Source: Saururus chinensis
Taxonomy: Eukaryota > Streptophyta > Magnoliopsida > Piperales > Saururaceae
DNA length: 64,000 nt
Assembly (NCBI GenBank): GCA_035235625.1
Contig: CP141140.1
Coordinates: forward strand, 59,601,152 to 59,665,151
Reading direction: 5' to 3'
In this document: in pieces, positions 47,337 to 58,563 of the stretch
Numbering within the stretch: position 1 is the stretch's first letter
Layout: each line of letters opens with the position of its first letter
Program-made: the position numbers and the translations under genes
Notes under the pieces: model-generated
Databases searched by the model: none
Told to the model about the DNA's origin: nothing
Seen by the model: only the letters and a program-made list of their open reading frames with translations

Positions 47337-48655
47337 TAAATCAAATTTTATTGTTTTTTTAAATATTAATAAAAAAGGAGTAAATAAAGGAGGTAATTTG
47401 AAAACCCTAATTTTGGAAAAAGGTGAGAGCTTGCTATATGCAATAGAGTCTCTGTTTTTTTAAGATAAGGCTTCATACTTAGGGTTGCAAGTGAGTCAGG
47501 CTTTGGCGGGCCAGAGGTAGGCCTGAGCCCGATCCTAACCTCCCTACTAAAAAGCTATATTGGGCCGGCCCACGTGCTTTTTTCATGTCACTGCTGGTGG
47601 GAGAAAATATGGCCACCTTCTGTCTAAATAGCTCATTAAGTGAGTTTTTAGCCATGTAACAGAAAATGTTTAGTATGAAATAAGATCAAGGTCTTCTAGT
47701 TCTCTAAATATGAGAGTTATATATAACTGTTTCCATGAGCAAGGAGATTTGTTCCAAAAGACTAGGACACTAAAAGATGACTAATACCTCATAGTGCAAT
47801 ATAGGAGGTTCTGATGATCATGGAAGTTAGGACTTTAACTACTTGGGTCTATGCACCCCTGTGGACCTTAGCTTCATGTTGTGGATGGAGCGAAAAGAGA
47901 AGAAAAAGGCAGATTGGTAGAGGCGAGAAGCGAGAAGAGGAATTGAGGGAGGCGGTAATGGATAGTGAACTGAAGGGTTGAGGGAGGCGATCCGAAGGTA
48001 AGAAGCAATAGAGGGAAGCAGTGGTCATTCGGAGGCGAGAAAGGAGCAAGTGGTGGTCCGGTAGAGGCAAGAAAGAGGGAGGTAGTGGTCCTTTGGTTTG
48101 ATAGAGGTGAGAAAGAGAAATAGCATTAAGGGTCGAGGGAGGGGGCTTGGCTTTTCCTGCAGAGGTGAGAAAGAGAAGATGAGCAAGGAAGGTGTGGCTA
48201 GAGTGGTGCATAGTAGGCGGTGATTCAGTAAAGGTGAGATGGAGTCCAGTAGAAGAGGGAAAGGAGAAGAGGGAGGATGGCGGCGGCAAGAAAAAATGAA
48301 GATTGATGGTAGGGGTACATATGAGGAAAATTAGGGTTATAAATAGGATTTAAAATGAGCTTAGTGGGCTATCAGACGAAGCTGGGCTGGGTTGGGCTTT
48401 TATAAATTTTTTGTACGGGCTCGGGCCCAACCCGATATAATACGGACATGATAATTTTAGACTTGTACCCATAGTCTAAAATATAAGGCCCAACCCAAAT
48501 TTTTTTAGGCTTAAATCAAATTTTTATTATTTTTTAAATATTGATAAAAATGAGTAAATAAAGGAGGTAATTTGGAAAACCTAATTTTAGAAAGAGGTGA
48601 GAGCTTGTTATATGCTTAGACTTAGAGTCCGTGTTTTTTTTTAAAGATGGCTTCG
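47337..48655. mobile_element. Chimeric repeat unit bounded by about 140-bp direct repeats
   Basis: 47337-47478 and 48511-48655 are direct repeats (AAATATTAATAAAAAAGGAG / AAATATTGATAAAAATGAG; AGTAAATAAAGGAGGTAATT; GGTGAGAGCTTG). Between them: GGGCCGGCCC-type sequence, a copy (47617-47893) of 45640-45905 from the neighbouring LTR remnant, a GA-rich stretch (47.89-48.29 kb) and GGGCTCGGGCCCAACCCG. A minus-strand Ser/Pro-rich frame (48289-47849) follows from the purine bias. This appears to be a composite of copied fragments; the mechanism is uncertain. Confidence 0.5.
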
Positions 48656-48796
48656 TATTTATAATATGAAAAACATTTAGATACTTCCATAATATTTAAA
48701 ATAATCAGGGATTTATATGTAAATTTCTGAAGTTAGCACGAAATGCTAAAGAGGCTGGGCCGGCGAGATTCACGACTCGGGAGTTAGAGAAGAAGG

Positions 48797-51700
48797 ATGA
48801 TGTTGAGGACGCGGATGGTGGCGTTTGCAGCGGGCTTCTCGGCGGCGGGGGCCGCCATCGCCCACTTTGTCTGGAAGGACTTGTGGGCCGATTCTCTTTC
48901 CCTCTCTTCCCAAGTACCTTTCCCATATCAAACGCCCCTATCCTTCCTCCCTACACGCCTCCCTTGATCTTGTTTGGTAAATCTCAACAGCAGCAACAAA
49001 AAGGGCACTTGTTTTAATTGTTGTTCAACCTGTTTTTGATCAGATGAAGCATCAATTCGGCGTCTTGGAGGCAAGAGTGTCGGATCTGGAGTCGCTTGTT
49101 TCCCGGCAGTCGAAGTCGGTTGAGGTAAACAATAATGTGTGTATATATATGTGTGTGTGTGTGTACGTTTTTGGTGAAATCAGTTTTTTTTTATTGGTAA
49201 AACTCTTTAGGTTTAAGGCTATAACCAATATGGTGAATTTTGCATAGATGAATATGGTGTGAGTTGTGACTGAAATATGCAAGAGCTAGTCTCTAGCTAT
49301 GAAGACTGGAAACAGAAAGTATGAGCACTCCATTGGGATGTTTTCAGATGATAGAAAAATTGAGCGCTTATGGACATTTCACCTTCTCCATGTTTTCAGA
49401 TAATAGAAATGATGGTTGTCCGTAGTGATGCCACCGGGTCGGGTTTTGCCAAACTCAACTCCGATTCCCAGTGGCAAATCCAGGGATTTCAGATAGGGTG
49501 GTCAAAAAAATATTATTCATAATATAACTTTTGTTCGTAAGTAACTATAACCATGATACTACACTGGAACTTATTCTATTTTGATGAAGGTTGTAGATTA
49601 GATTAAAAAATAGTACATTTTTCTTGGAATAAGCGAATCATTTTTTTCATTTTGGCAATAGAAGCAAATCTAATACAAATGCACGATAATGAGCTCTCTC
49701 TGTTCTAAAGAACAAAAAAACTACAAATTTGTACATAAGCACTGAAATTCTAATGATTAAGGTAAAGTTCGACAATAATAAACAATATCCATAATTAAAA
49801 TCCACACAATTGAAGTTGTTGGCAATTAGAGGGCAATAAACTAGAAGTGTGGCTGTAGATGGAACAAATTCTAATTCCCCCGTGATGTTGCACTAATTTT
49901 TCTGCTTTTTTCCCAATGTAATACAATCTGTCTTTTTTGGTTTCTCTTAGATTGCACTTCCCTTTTTTTCAGGGTTTTTTGGCTCTTAGGGATGGGAAAA
50001 TTCAACCTGAGCCGAATATCGGACCCGATGAAAAATAGGGTCTGGGTTTTAAAATTTTACCTGCTTTAAAAGTAGGGTCAGATTGGGATTTACCTGCATA
50101 ACCTGCACAACCCGATTTCAACCCTACTATTTAACAATGCCATGCCTATATTAGAGAGATTAGAAAGATTCTCTTAGATTTCTATAGTATCTTATAGTTT
50201 TATTTTATTTAATAGTTAATTAGTAATTTTTTGTGGAATTTTTATAGTAGAAAAAAGATGCATTGCATTACTGATGTAGATGTGCCTGATGGATTCCAAG
50301 TCTATAGGCGTAGGAATAGGGCATGAATTTTATAGTTGTTACTTTATTTACTTGGAGTTATTTATTGTTTTTCAATGAAGGGTATTTTGGTCTTTTCCTT
50401 GTTCTAGGCTTAAGTATATAAAGCCAATACGGCATCTGTATTCTCAGTTTTGATGATTGAATAGGAATTCTTCAGACAGAACTCTCTCACTGCTCGAGCT
50501 CCGGCTCCCCCTTGTTTAGTTGGCTACATTCGTTGTTTGTGTGAGGTTTTAGTGCAGGCATCTTTTGAAGAAGGGTTCTTTGGAAGAGGCTTGCTATCAA
50601 TTACATTGGGAAAAAAGTAGAAAAATTAGTGCTACATCACGGGGGAATTAGAATTTGTTCTGTCTACAGCCACACTTCTTGTTTATTGCCCTCACTGAAA
50701 CATCAAACACAAACCCAATCCGGCCAATGTGCCTATAAAGGCTTAAACCTTCATGGGCAGCGCCAAAATTCCAACTAGCTTGAAGGATGAGGACCAGAGT
50801 AGAAACATTTGGTTTAAACCCGTCCAACTTCTCTTGCATAATAAGCTCAACCCCTCCTCATAGTCGCCTTATTCAAGCATCCCACAGAGCACCACATTCC
50901 ATGGGATGGAGTTTCTGCTTGCCAGGTTGGAAAAGATGCATGGAGCGGGGTTCAAAAAGCCACATTTGACATATAAATCCATGATGAAGTTGGCAACTGA
51001 GGTGTAAGATTGTAGGCCCTTCTTGATGCATATGCATTGAGAGATCGCCATTGTCAAAGGAACTTAGCTTGGTGCAGGCTTTGACGACAAGAGGGAAGGC
51101 AAAAGGTTCACTGGTGGTGGTCGTTCAATTGCTTTTAGACTGGAAAGGGTAGAGGAAAGGAGAGGAGAGGGCACTGTGTCGGTGTCCAAATAGAGACTAG
51201 GCAGGGGTGGCAAGAAGACACACTGGTCACTGAGCACCGACAACATGGAGATGGGAGAGGGCATTGCATCGGCCTTGCCACCATCTCTAGTAAATGGGGA
51301 TGGAAAATGGGAAAGGGAGTTAGGGTTTCCGTTTAAGTTGTATACATACGGGGTTGGGTCAATCAAAACCTGACCTGTTACTTCGGGTCAAGATTTAAGC
51401 CCATACCTTACCCATTTTCCCATATAAGCAAACCCGATTCTGACCCAATAGGGTCGGGTCAGATTTTTTTTAAAAAATGCTGACCCAAGTGGCATCCTTG
51501 GTTGTCTGGTGGTCACATTCATTTTTAATGTGGATAGAAGCTATCTTTCTGGTTCGTGCATTGCAATTTATGAGCATTTGGCATGCATTTTATGCTCCGT
51601 CAAATTGCTTGTACGATTTTTAAAGATGCAGTTTTAATCTCAATGTTTTCGTAAGGAAATGTTCATGGTTGATATTAGGAAGTTTTAGAGCTTGTCATCT

Positions 51701-51922
51701 AATCGCTGCTATAAAGCCATTAGATGCCTAGGAGAGTGTTTATTGGACAGTTGTTCTTGAGAGCTAAGTTATAGTTTGCACGTGAGGGATATTGACCTTT
51801 CTATTCTAAGACTAAGACTAGGCTGTTTGTATCAACTCTCTCCAGTAGTCAAGTTTTTCTGCAACTATTTTGGTTTCTAATGATCATCATTTTTTTTATG
51901 TTTTTGTCAGAATGAAGGCTAA
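48797..51922 (+). CDS. Small membrane/coiled-coil protein, 69 residues, three exons
   Basis: Exon 1 48797-48913, exon 2 49044-49124, exon 3 51911-51922 (last codons AAT GAA GGC TAA). Both introns are phase 0 and GT-AG (CAA|GTACCT...GATCAG|ATG; GAG|GTAAAC...TTGTCAG|AAT). Residues 7-24 (MVAFAAGFSAAGAAIAHF) are a likely membrane segment or anchor, followed by VWKDLWAD. Residues 40-66 (MKHQFGVLEARVSDLESL and on) are heptad-like and probably coiled coil. I know of similar short uncharacterised plant proteins but no function; an organelle or membrane location is a guess. A second ATG overlaps the start (48800). Intron 2 is 2.8 kb because a transposon sits in it. Some 3' UTR follows to about 52.06 kb. 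It converges with the membrane-protein gene at 52826. Confidence 0.75.
49818..50690. repeat. Inverted repeat arms of about 95 bp inside the intronic element
   Basis: 49818-49922 (GGCAATAAACTAGAAGTGTG, AACAAATTCTAATTCCCCCG, TTTTTTCCCAATGTAAT) recurs inverted at about 50601-50690 with about 90 percent identity by eye. Transcription of the host gene would place a 90-bp stem with a roughly 680-nt loop in intron 2. Confidence 0.75.
50648..51057 (-). pseudogene. Pentatricopeptide-repeat (PPR) gene fragment, antisense to host gene
   Basis: Two open stretches on the minus strand read PPR motifs in order: 51057-50869 (ISQCICIKKGLQSYTSVANF, IMDLYVKCGFLNPAPCIFSN, SIPWNVVLCGML) and 50839-50648 (EKLDGFKPNVSTLVLILQAS, HEGLSLYRHIGRIGF). 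This is a PLS-type plant PPR, normally an organelle RNA-binding protein, which would be hundreds of residues. Only about 3 repeats remain, with a frameshift between the stretches and no start or end. It is most likely captured by the surrounding element. Confidence 0.8.
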
Positions 51923-52825
51923 GTTGAAAGTGGAGCACAATATTTTGGAAAAGTACGATCAACAAACAACCCTCCATATAGATGTTTGGGTTTGACTTAG
52001 TCTTTAAAGTTTTCTTGTAATGGAGTTTATGAGACTTCTTGTTATGTAATATATGGAAAGGATCTAGATATAAATTTTAGCTTTTGCCCAACCAAACATT
52101 AGAGAGAGTTGTGTTTTTAAACACAAGTTGTATTTATTTAACTTATTGAGATTTGACACTTTGAACTTATCATTTGTTTCCTTCAGCATTGTGGATGGAG
52201 CTTTTGTAAGATAAGTTTTGCAAGTAGAAGCGATTATATCTTTGTCATTAAATTGGTGTAGCACAATCATTTTTTTGGTGTCCCTTCTTCTGTGGAGTTC
52301 TGAACTATCATATAAATCCTAATATTGATTCTTGAACTTGATTTGATAATTATATACAAATGGTAAGCTGTAGTTATACTCCTGTGAAATTTTTGGCATA
52401 TGAGAAGTTCTTAAAGATGATTAAAAAATATGTGATAATGGATAAAGGGCTTATATATGAGATATGAAGATTTCCACTGTCATTAATTGTTTTAAACAAG
52501 TATTGCATTGTGTTATACACAAGAATAAAGTCTGTATCCTTTTCTTTTCCATGACTAAAATAAATAAAAAATAAAGAAGAAAGAAAGAATGTTGCTGAGG
52601 CGGACTTTCTTCTTTGGACATAAGTCTCTTTCCTTAGCTCTCTGTCTAGGTATCTGAACTCGAAAATTTTATGTTTGTGTTGCACTGATTGCTTGTGCAT
52701 GGTACTCTGACCGACTTTTCGTATCCAATGTTTGTAGTATTTTCCCGTCTTCCTTTCTCTTTATAGTTTGAACTTCTACTTTGAACCCTATTGTCTATAT
52801 ATGCTGCTGGCTTTTCTCGAAAAAT
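51923..52825. other. Convergent intergenic interval
   Basis: Holds the 3' ends of the flanking genes. Two minus-strand frames (52270-52064, 52700-52374) have no recognisable motif. T-rich stretches near 52.0-52.1 and A-rich ones at 52.55-52.6 kb fit polyadenylation regions on the two strands. Confidence 0.45.
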
Positions 52826-55357
52826 CTAAACTTCTGAGGAATTCTTGGCTTCTATTGCACTTGTATCAGAGTCGGACAGATCTGATGTTGCTGAATGTGG
52901 TTTGACTGACCCATCTGAGAAATGACTTCTTCGATCATGTTGTTCTTTTGCCATCCAGATCATAATTAAAACCATCATACTTATTGAAAGCACCACCATT
53001 GCAGCCCACACCATTCGAATATATTTCTTCACTGGCTTGCAGTGCTTCGACAGAACCTCAGTAATTGCTTCTTTTACTGGTTGACAGTCGACCAGGCTTT
53101 CCATGCCTGGGAGGGCATCGAACTGGGTTTGAATTGAAGTTGTGTAGGCTGACACCTGATTGAATAGACTCACTGAAATAAATTGGCCATTGCTGCATCT
53201 ACCGTCTTCAGAACAAGTAAATCCTCTCAAGAGCTTTGCACATCAAGAAAATGGTGTCAGAAGAAGCATAAAGATTAAATTTGGAAGTGGATCCAAGCTA
53301 TGTCTAATAGTTTCTTATAAAAAGTGGTAATGTCTACCTGGGGAATGTCTCCTATTTGAATTGTATCTTCTGGACAGCTTTGTGGTTGGTAAAGGTAATC
53401 TGGTGGTCCGGAGAATGGGTTGCAGATGCGGACCTGTCTGAGCACAGGATATTCTGTCTGTGCTGATAGGTTGGCATTGATCTGTAGCATCCAACGGGAG
53501 TTAAATTACAACAGGGTTTTTAACTATGAAAATTGGCTCACATATGCTGGACTCTGCGGTTCGGTTGATATGCAAGAATCTTATTGTGGAATAGAACCTT
53601 TGCCTATTACAATTATAAAAAAAGAAAAAATTTCCTGGTAGTTTTTGACCTGGTCTATTAGATCACGCATTCCAGCTCTGGCATCAAGCAAGGCTGGTTT
53701 GGCTGAGCGAAGATCATCACAGGGGAGTATCGAGCTCAGGCTGCTGTTGCTTGGGTTCTGCTGGTATTGCACCAGAGCCATGCATGTGTCTCCAGCAAAT
53801 CTGCACCATACTTAATTCTTTAAACCTCGCGTTTATAGAAAGACAAAAGGAAAGATATGAAAAAGGGCTGTGATCTTACTTTTCTACAAAGAAGTACAAC
53901 CCAAAGCCTATCCAGCATAACGCAGTAAAAGCCCAGCAAAGAACGATTAACCTGTTAGATGAGAAAGCCTACTGGATTTAGTTTGTTGCTCATCCCCTCT
54001 GGATGCTTCATCTATCGATATGAAAAAAGGGCTGATGCAACTTACACATGGAATATTCGAGGCAGTCGTAGGCATCCGGAAACTGGAGTTGAAAATTGAA
54101 CTATTCAGACACATCGTAGTAACAATGGTAATGAGCATTAACAAATGTTTGCCAATACTTACCCAGTAAAGCAATAACAGCAACCAAGATCAGAGAGATC
54201 AGGACAGTAGTAGTTGCATAACTGCCACAAGCATCAGAATATTAGTTTTAATGAATAAAGTATTTTGTGTTCATGCTGTCTGAAAAGGAGATGCTTACAT
54301 TATGGTGAGACCCTTGGTGACCCAGTGCCTGTTCTTCCGAGCTTGTCTCTCTATATTGGCAGCCTCTTTATCAAGTCTATCTGAGGTTGAGGTGAGACGG
54401 CCGGAATCATCGTAGAACCCTACATTGGCTTGGATGGCCCTTATAGCAGCTGTGGTATTGTATATGGTCTTGGAAGCCTCATCTGCCGTCTCTATAACGA
54501 GGTTTCTTATTGTCTTTGCCCTTGAATGAAATCGCGCACTCCCCCCTAGAGCTACTCCAGATGCAATTCTGCAAGTAGGAGATGTTCGTGTCAAATCTCT
54601 AATGTAAACAGTCTTCACAATTTACAGGACCATAAATGTTTTAACTTGGTGCAGATGTGGAGGCGTACATGGCTATAAGTGTGAAGAGAAGAGCGATGAT
54701 TAAACTCCAGAAGTAGTATTTTCTGGAGCAAAATGGCCGCTTGGATTTCCTTCCCTTATTACAGCAGAGCGATGCTATTAGCAGGAATATTGCATATCCT
54801 AATCCACCTAAAAGCCATGCTATTCCGATGCCGTAACCGTATTTGCCTGTATAGGCTGTGGACTGCACAATGTAGGGAAAACGGGTAACTAGGTAAGCAA
54901 CAGATCTCATTTGTACTCTCTGTATAATCTGATAAACGGGTTAATAGGTAAGTGACATATAGTGGGAGAAGAGATTACACTCCAATAATGTTTGTTTGAA
55001 ATGTTGTAGCCACCTCTGTACTTCTTCAAGTGGTCAAGAGGGTCCACCCTCACTGTGTTGTCACCCAAGGGTCTTTCTGGTTCTGTGGTGTTCTCTCCTT
55101 CCAAATTCAGCCAAGTCAAGGCTAAAAACAATGTCAAAAGTACACGAAGGAAATGTGTTAAGCAATCAGATGTACACCATCAGAACATGAATTACACTGC
55201 AAATGTCAATGAAACAGATCTCTTTCTCACCAGGCCCTGAAGTTGATTCGTCCTTGATGCCCACATGAAAAGGAGCACCCGCTGTTGTCTTTGCGAAACA
55301 CGAGGCTAAGATAACCACAATGAATAGTAGCAGAAAATCCAATTTTGTGAGCTTCAT
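52826..55357 (-). CDS. Multi-pass plasma-membrane-type protein of a plant-conserved family, 10 exons, 534 residues
   Basis: Exons (minus): 55357-55231, 55121-54979, 54862-54669, 54568-54299, 54221-54163, 54082-54046, 53951-53880, 53800-53650, 53481-53338, 53233-52826. GT-AG throughout, phases match, total 1605 nt. Residues 1-28 are a signal peptide (LDFLLLFIVVILASCF). Membrane segments: about 100-121 (GIAWLLGGLGYAIFLLIASL), 140-163 (SLIIALLFTLIAIIASGVAL), 240-263, 278-299 (LIVLCWAFTALCWIGFGLYF) and 472-494 (VWAAMVVLSISMMVLIMIW). Extracytoplasmic loops carry cysteines and NxS/T sites (NTT, NIS). A long helical loop lies at 164-238, a larger Cys-containing one at 300-470. The tail is Ser/Asp-rich. 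It fits plant proteins like Arabidopsis At2g12400 (unknown biochemistry; tweety-like topology has been suggested to me only by shape). Exon 3 must end at GCCAT|GTACGC; the next GT breaks the frame. The gene is intact. Confidence 0.9.
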
Positions 55358-56978
55358 GGTAGGCGATGGAGAGCTAAGGATAATAGAAATTGACCAAATT
55401 GCCCTTCACAATTAAGAGATATTAAGATATAACCTGTCAAGGATGTCCAAATGGGGTGTCAACAGAAGACCCTAGAATTTTCCATTATTACATGCATAAA
55501 GACTAGAACATTGAGTTTGACAACAAAAAAAAAAGGTTTTACAATTCCAGAACCCGTCAAACACGTGAAAGATAACGAGATTCATCCCCATCCTAGATGT
55601 AGGCCCTCCAAGCAAAGACATATTAATATATTTACTAGCAATCAAATTAAATAATAATATATGTTAAATATATTATATTTAATGTATGCTTTTATGAGGA
55701 TGAATTTGAACCGAATGATTTATGATTTATGATGATTTTTGCTTGAGGTACTAGATTTTGTTAATCCTTTTCATTACTTTTATCTACTTCCTGTAGTTTG
55801 CCTTACCTGAAAAAAATAAGAAACTTACCAGGAGTTGCTGAAGTGAAGGGGAAATGCAAAATCAGTGGTCAGATAAAGCTCAACCAGCCTATAATATTCT
55901 TAGAAAGGCTGATTTAGATATATATCAACTGAAATTGTTCAACACTTGATCCCACGTCTTCTAAATCTGAATCTTCTAACCAGTTATTTCAAAAGCTTAA
56001 ACATTCAAAACCCACATCCAGAAACTCCAGAACTTGTACAAATTGCACAAACCGACCGTCCAGAATCCTTGTGAAAGCTTGGGAATCTCCCTAGACTTCA
56101 AACAAATAATTTTACTATATTCCCAACGTCAAGAATCTGAATGAAGCTGGAAACTCTTCCTAGACTTTGAGCTTATGCTGAAGAATAAATCCTTTGTGAC
56201 AGACAGAATCTGTCTCAAGCATCCATGTTCCTTGAAGAGAATAATGGAAATGAATCCAGGACTTCAGCAGAATCAGCCTGAAGAGGCAGGCAGGGTGGAA
56301 CAAGAAGCGTCTCCAAGGCCCCCACCTACAAAACCTCTCTAGAAGAAAGCCTGAAGAATTCCTCCTCCTGCAGCTTCAAGCTTGAAACCCTTTTGAACCT
56401 CTGCTCTTTACTTAATCCATCAGCAACTGAACTCATCCATGCGCCATCCACTTAATAAACAAGCACAAGAAAGCAGCTAACAGCTAGCTTTAGTTATTAT
56501 ATAAGGCGTGAAAGGGGGCATGTACGTATCTGTTTCACGAGTTCAACCAAATCCACTGGTCAAAAGAAGAACAATATCTTTGAACACAAAGACTCTTCTT
56601 CCCACGGTCAGAAAGTCAGGGCCATAGTCGTCACTTTTCACCTCCCCCAGCAGCCCCAGGTGTGAAACCTGAAACAGATGGCCAAGTCCCCATCCCCAAC
56701 CAAGTAGGAAACACCAACCAAGAGGCTGAAAGAGGGCAAGAGAAGATAGTAATTAAGGTATGGAATTCAGTTGAACGGTTTTTTCTTTCTCTTCTGGTAG
56801 GTGGAGCTCTCTTTCCTTCCTCCTCCGGCTGCGCATGCGAAAGTTCAAGTCAAAAAGGATGGTGCAAGTCTACACGGCGACGACAAGCCTAAACTTTATA
56901 TTTGCCTTGCCAAAAAACTATTATTTATTTAATTTACAAATGTCTGCGCTCAATGCAATAAATGCATAGCGTGCACAA
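55358..56978. other. Upstream region of the membrane-protein gene
   Basis: No certain gene. 55.37-55.45 kb may hold 5' UTR of the minus-strand gene. On the plus strand TTATTATATAAGG at about 56495 is a good TATA-like site, followed by a C-rich stretch and an open frame 56662-56892 (MKPETDGQVPIPNQV..., 76 codons) with no known domain. An alternative donor AAG|GTATGG lies at 56757. A plus-strand transcript could start here, but I cannot support a protein. Confidence 0.35.
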
Positions 56979-57091
56979 TACTCCCTCTATTTTGAATTAA
57001 TTTTTATATTTAATTTTTTAAAATAAACTAATTTTAATATATTTTAAAATAAAAAATTAAATATAACTATTAATATAGAACGGTGAAAATA
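56979..57091. mobile_element. Stowaway-like MITE, about 113 bp, degenerate
   Basis: TACTCCCTCTATTTTGAATT at the left and AGAACGGTGAAAATA at the right (reverse complement TATTTTCACCGTTCT) with an AT-rich palindromic centre (AAATAAACTAATTTT... / ...ATTTTAAAATAAA). TA borders. Confidence 0.6.
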
Positions 57092-57134
57092 TGTTTTTAA
57101 GCTGCATGATTTTAATCGCAAAGGTTGTTGTTAC

Positions 57135-57377
57135 TTACAGGGCAGGCGAGTTTTGATCCACCCATTGATATACACGCTCGATCTGAACATATGATGTGCC
57201 AAATACAAACCGATGGACGTCCAACCCAGTACTGGATATGAACTTTCTCCTTCCTCTATTCATCAATTCATTTCTTGTGATAAAATTTTCAAGTTCATTT
57301 GCTTTGCATGTTCCATTGTGAAGTGTGAACGGGAATAGAATAGAATGGTCTGGTGCTGCTGCGGTTCGTCTTAACAT
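57135..57377 (-). other. Coding-like minus-strand stretch, unrecognised
   Basis: 80 codons, MLRRTAAAPDHSILFPF... to ...VYQWVDQNSPAL, with ordinary amino-acid composition in an otherwise AT-rich stretch where open frames are rare. It could be a terminal exon or a gene relic (stop TAG after SPAL; the upstream limit could be an acceptor). I cannot match it to a family. Confidence 0.3.
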
Positions 57378-58244
57378 AACATGACGCCAGGAATTATAGA
57401 CATAATATTTGCATCACATTTGGTCCATCTTTTGGGCTGAGGCTGCTATTTCTAATGGAAAGTTTCGAGAATTTATTCATATAGAACTAACGTTTGGTGT
57501 AAAAAATCGAAAAACACCCCTTGTTGTGATACCTTTCTAGAGAGAATTTCTGATAGTCGCGGTTACCCTTCGACTTCTAGTATGATGATTTAGTGGAAAA
57601 TCTTGCGTTTTATTACCTCATATATGTGTATTAATTAATTAGATTATTTTTATCTTCTTAATTTGGAATAAATAGTAAATTTTTAGTCTTTTTTAATATA
57701 AGTACGTAATAATATATGAATTTGTACTTAGGAATTTATACTATTCTCTTTTTCTACATTAATAGTTTTATTTTATGTTTCAAAACAAATTAATCTTGAT
57801 TCATTTTAGAAAACTAAATAAAACTATTACTGTGAAAAGAAAAGAGTATTAACGTCTACTCTTAAATTAATGTAAAGATAATTCGGGGTCAACTTGGTCA
57901 TCTTCTATATAATATCTTTAGCTCATATGCCTATTTCTATATTTTTACTGTTTGCTTTCAATGAAGTTGGCTTAAGTTCATTAAAAGGTCAAGTAGATTT
58001 GTGCTTTCCTTCTCTCTGCACGCTACAATTGCCATGTGCGGCGCATGACATCTTTGAACTTTTATGGGGACATCAAATACTTTCCTTTAAATATTTACTT
58101 ATGCTGTTATTATTTTTTATCGTATCCGACGTGAAAGGTACATGAACTAAACGTGGCGGCGGCCGGCTACCTTGAAAGTTAACATAGTTTATTAATTATC
58201 ATCTTCCTTTCTTATTTTCAAGTAAATAAATAAATTAAACGAGA
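57378..58244. other. Intergenic, nothing recognised
   Basis: AT-rich. The plus frame 57894-58145 is hydrophobic with cysteines (83 codons) and not recognisable. Confidence 0.4.
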
Positions 58245-58563
58245 TACTCCCTTCTTCTGAAATTAAAAACTCCATTTTATAAAAAAGTTGTTTAGTTATA
58301 TATTGTTAAAGAGTAATACCTCAAAACTCTACTTCATCATTAAGTGAACTCATATTCATTAACGGTGTAAAGACAATGAAGTAGAGTTTTGACGTAAAAA
58401 ATTTCACGTCACTCAAGCATTTTACTTTGTAAAATTTAAATGGTTTAGTACTTAAAAATTAGTATTATAAGTTTATTTTTCTCTCTCTTAGATATGAGTT
58501 TCATCATTTAATAAAAATTATTATTTTTCTAAACGTAACTATTAATATGGGATAGAGGGAGTA
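58245..58563. mobile_element. Stowaway-like MITE, about 319 bp, with an internal 16-bp hairpin
   Basis: TACTCCCTTCTTCTG at the left and GGGATAGAGGGAGTA at the right are inverted ends with TA borders. Inside, TCAAAACTCTACTTCA (58321-58336) returns perfectly inverted at 58377-58392. Confidence 0.65.

Larger units (their letters stand above)
49423..51499. mobile_element. Pack-MULE-like element in intron 2, about 2.08 kb
   Basis: Ends TAGTGATGCCACCGGGTC and (reverse complement) AAGGATGCCACTTGGGTC form a short terminal inverted repeat, flanked by the 9-bp near-duplication GGTTGTCCG / GGTTGTCTG (49414-49422, 51500-51508). Nine-base duplications are typical of Mutator-like elements. No transposase. 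Contents: ACCCGA/GGGTC-rich subterminal sequence, an inverted duplicate (49818-49922 versus 50601-50690) and PPR gene fragments. The short TIR keeps the class tentative. Confidence 0.6.

Noticed and set aside
54641..54669. Donor at 54646 (ACCAA|GTTAAA) for exon 3 of the membrane-protein gene
   Set aside because: It gives phase 1 and a frame with a stop in the next exon. GCCAT|GTACGC at 54669 restores phase and completes a membrane helix.
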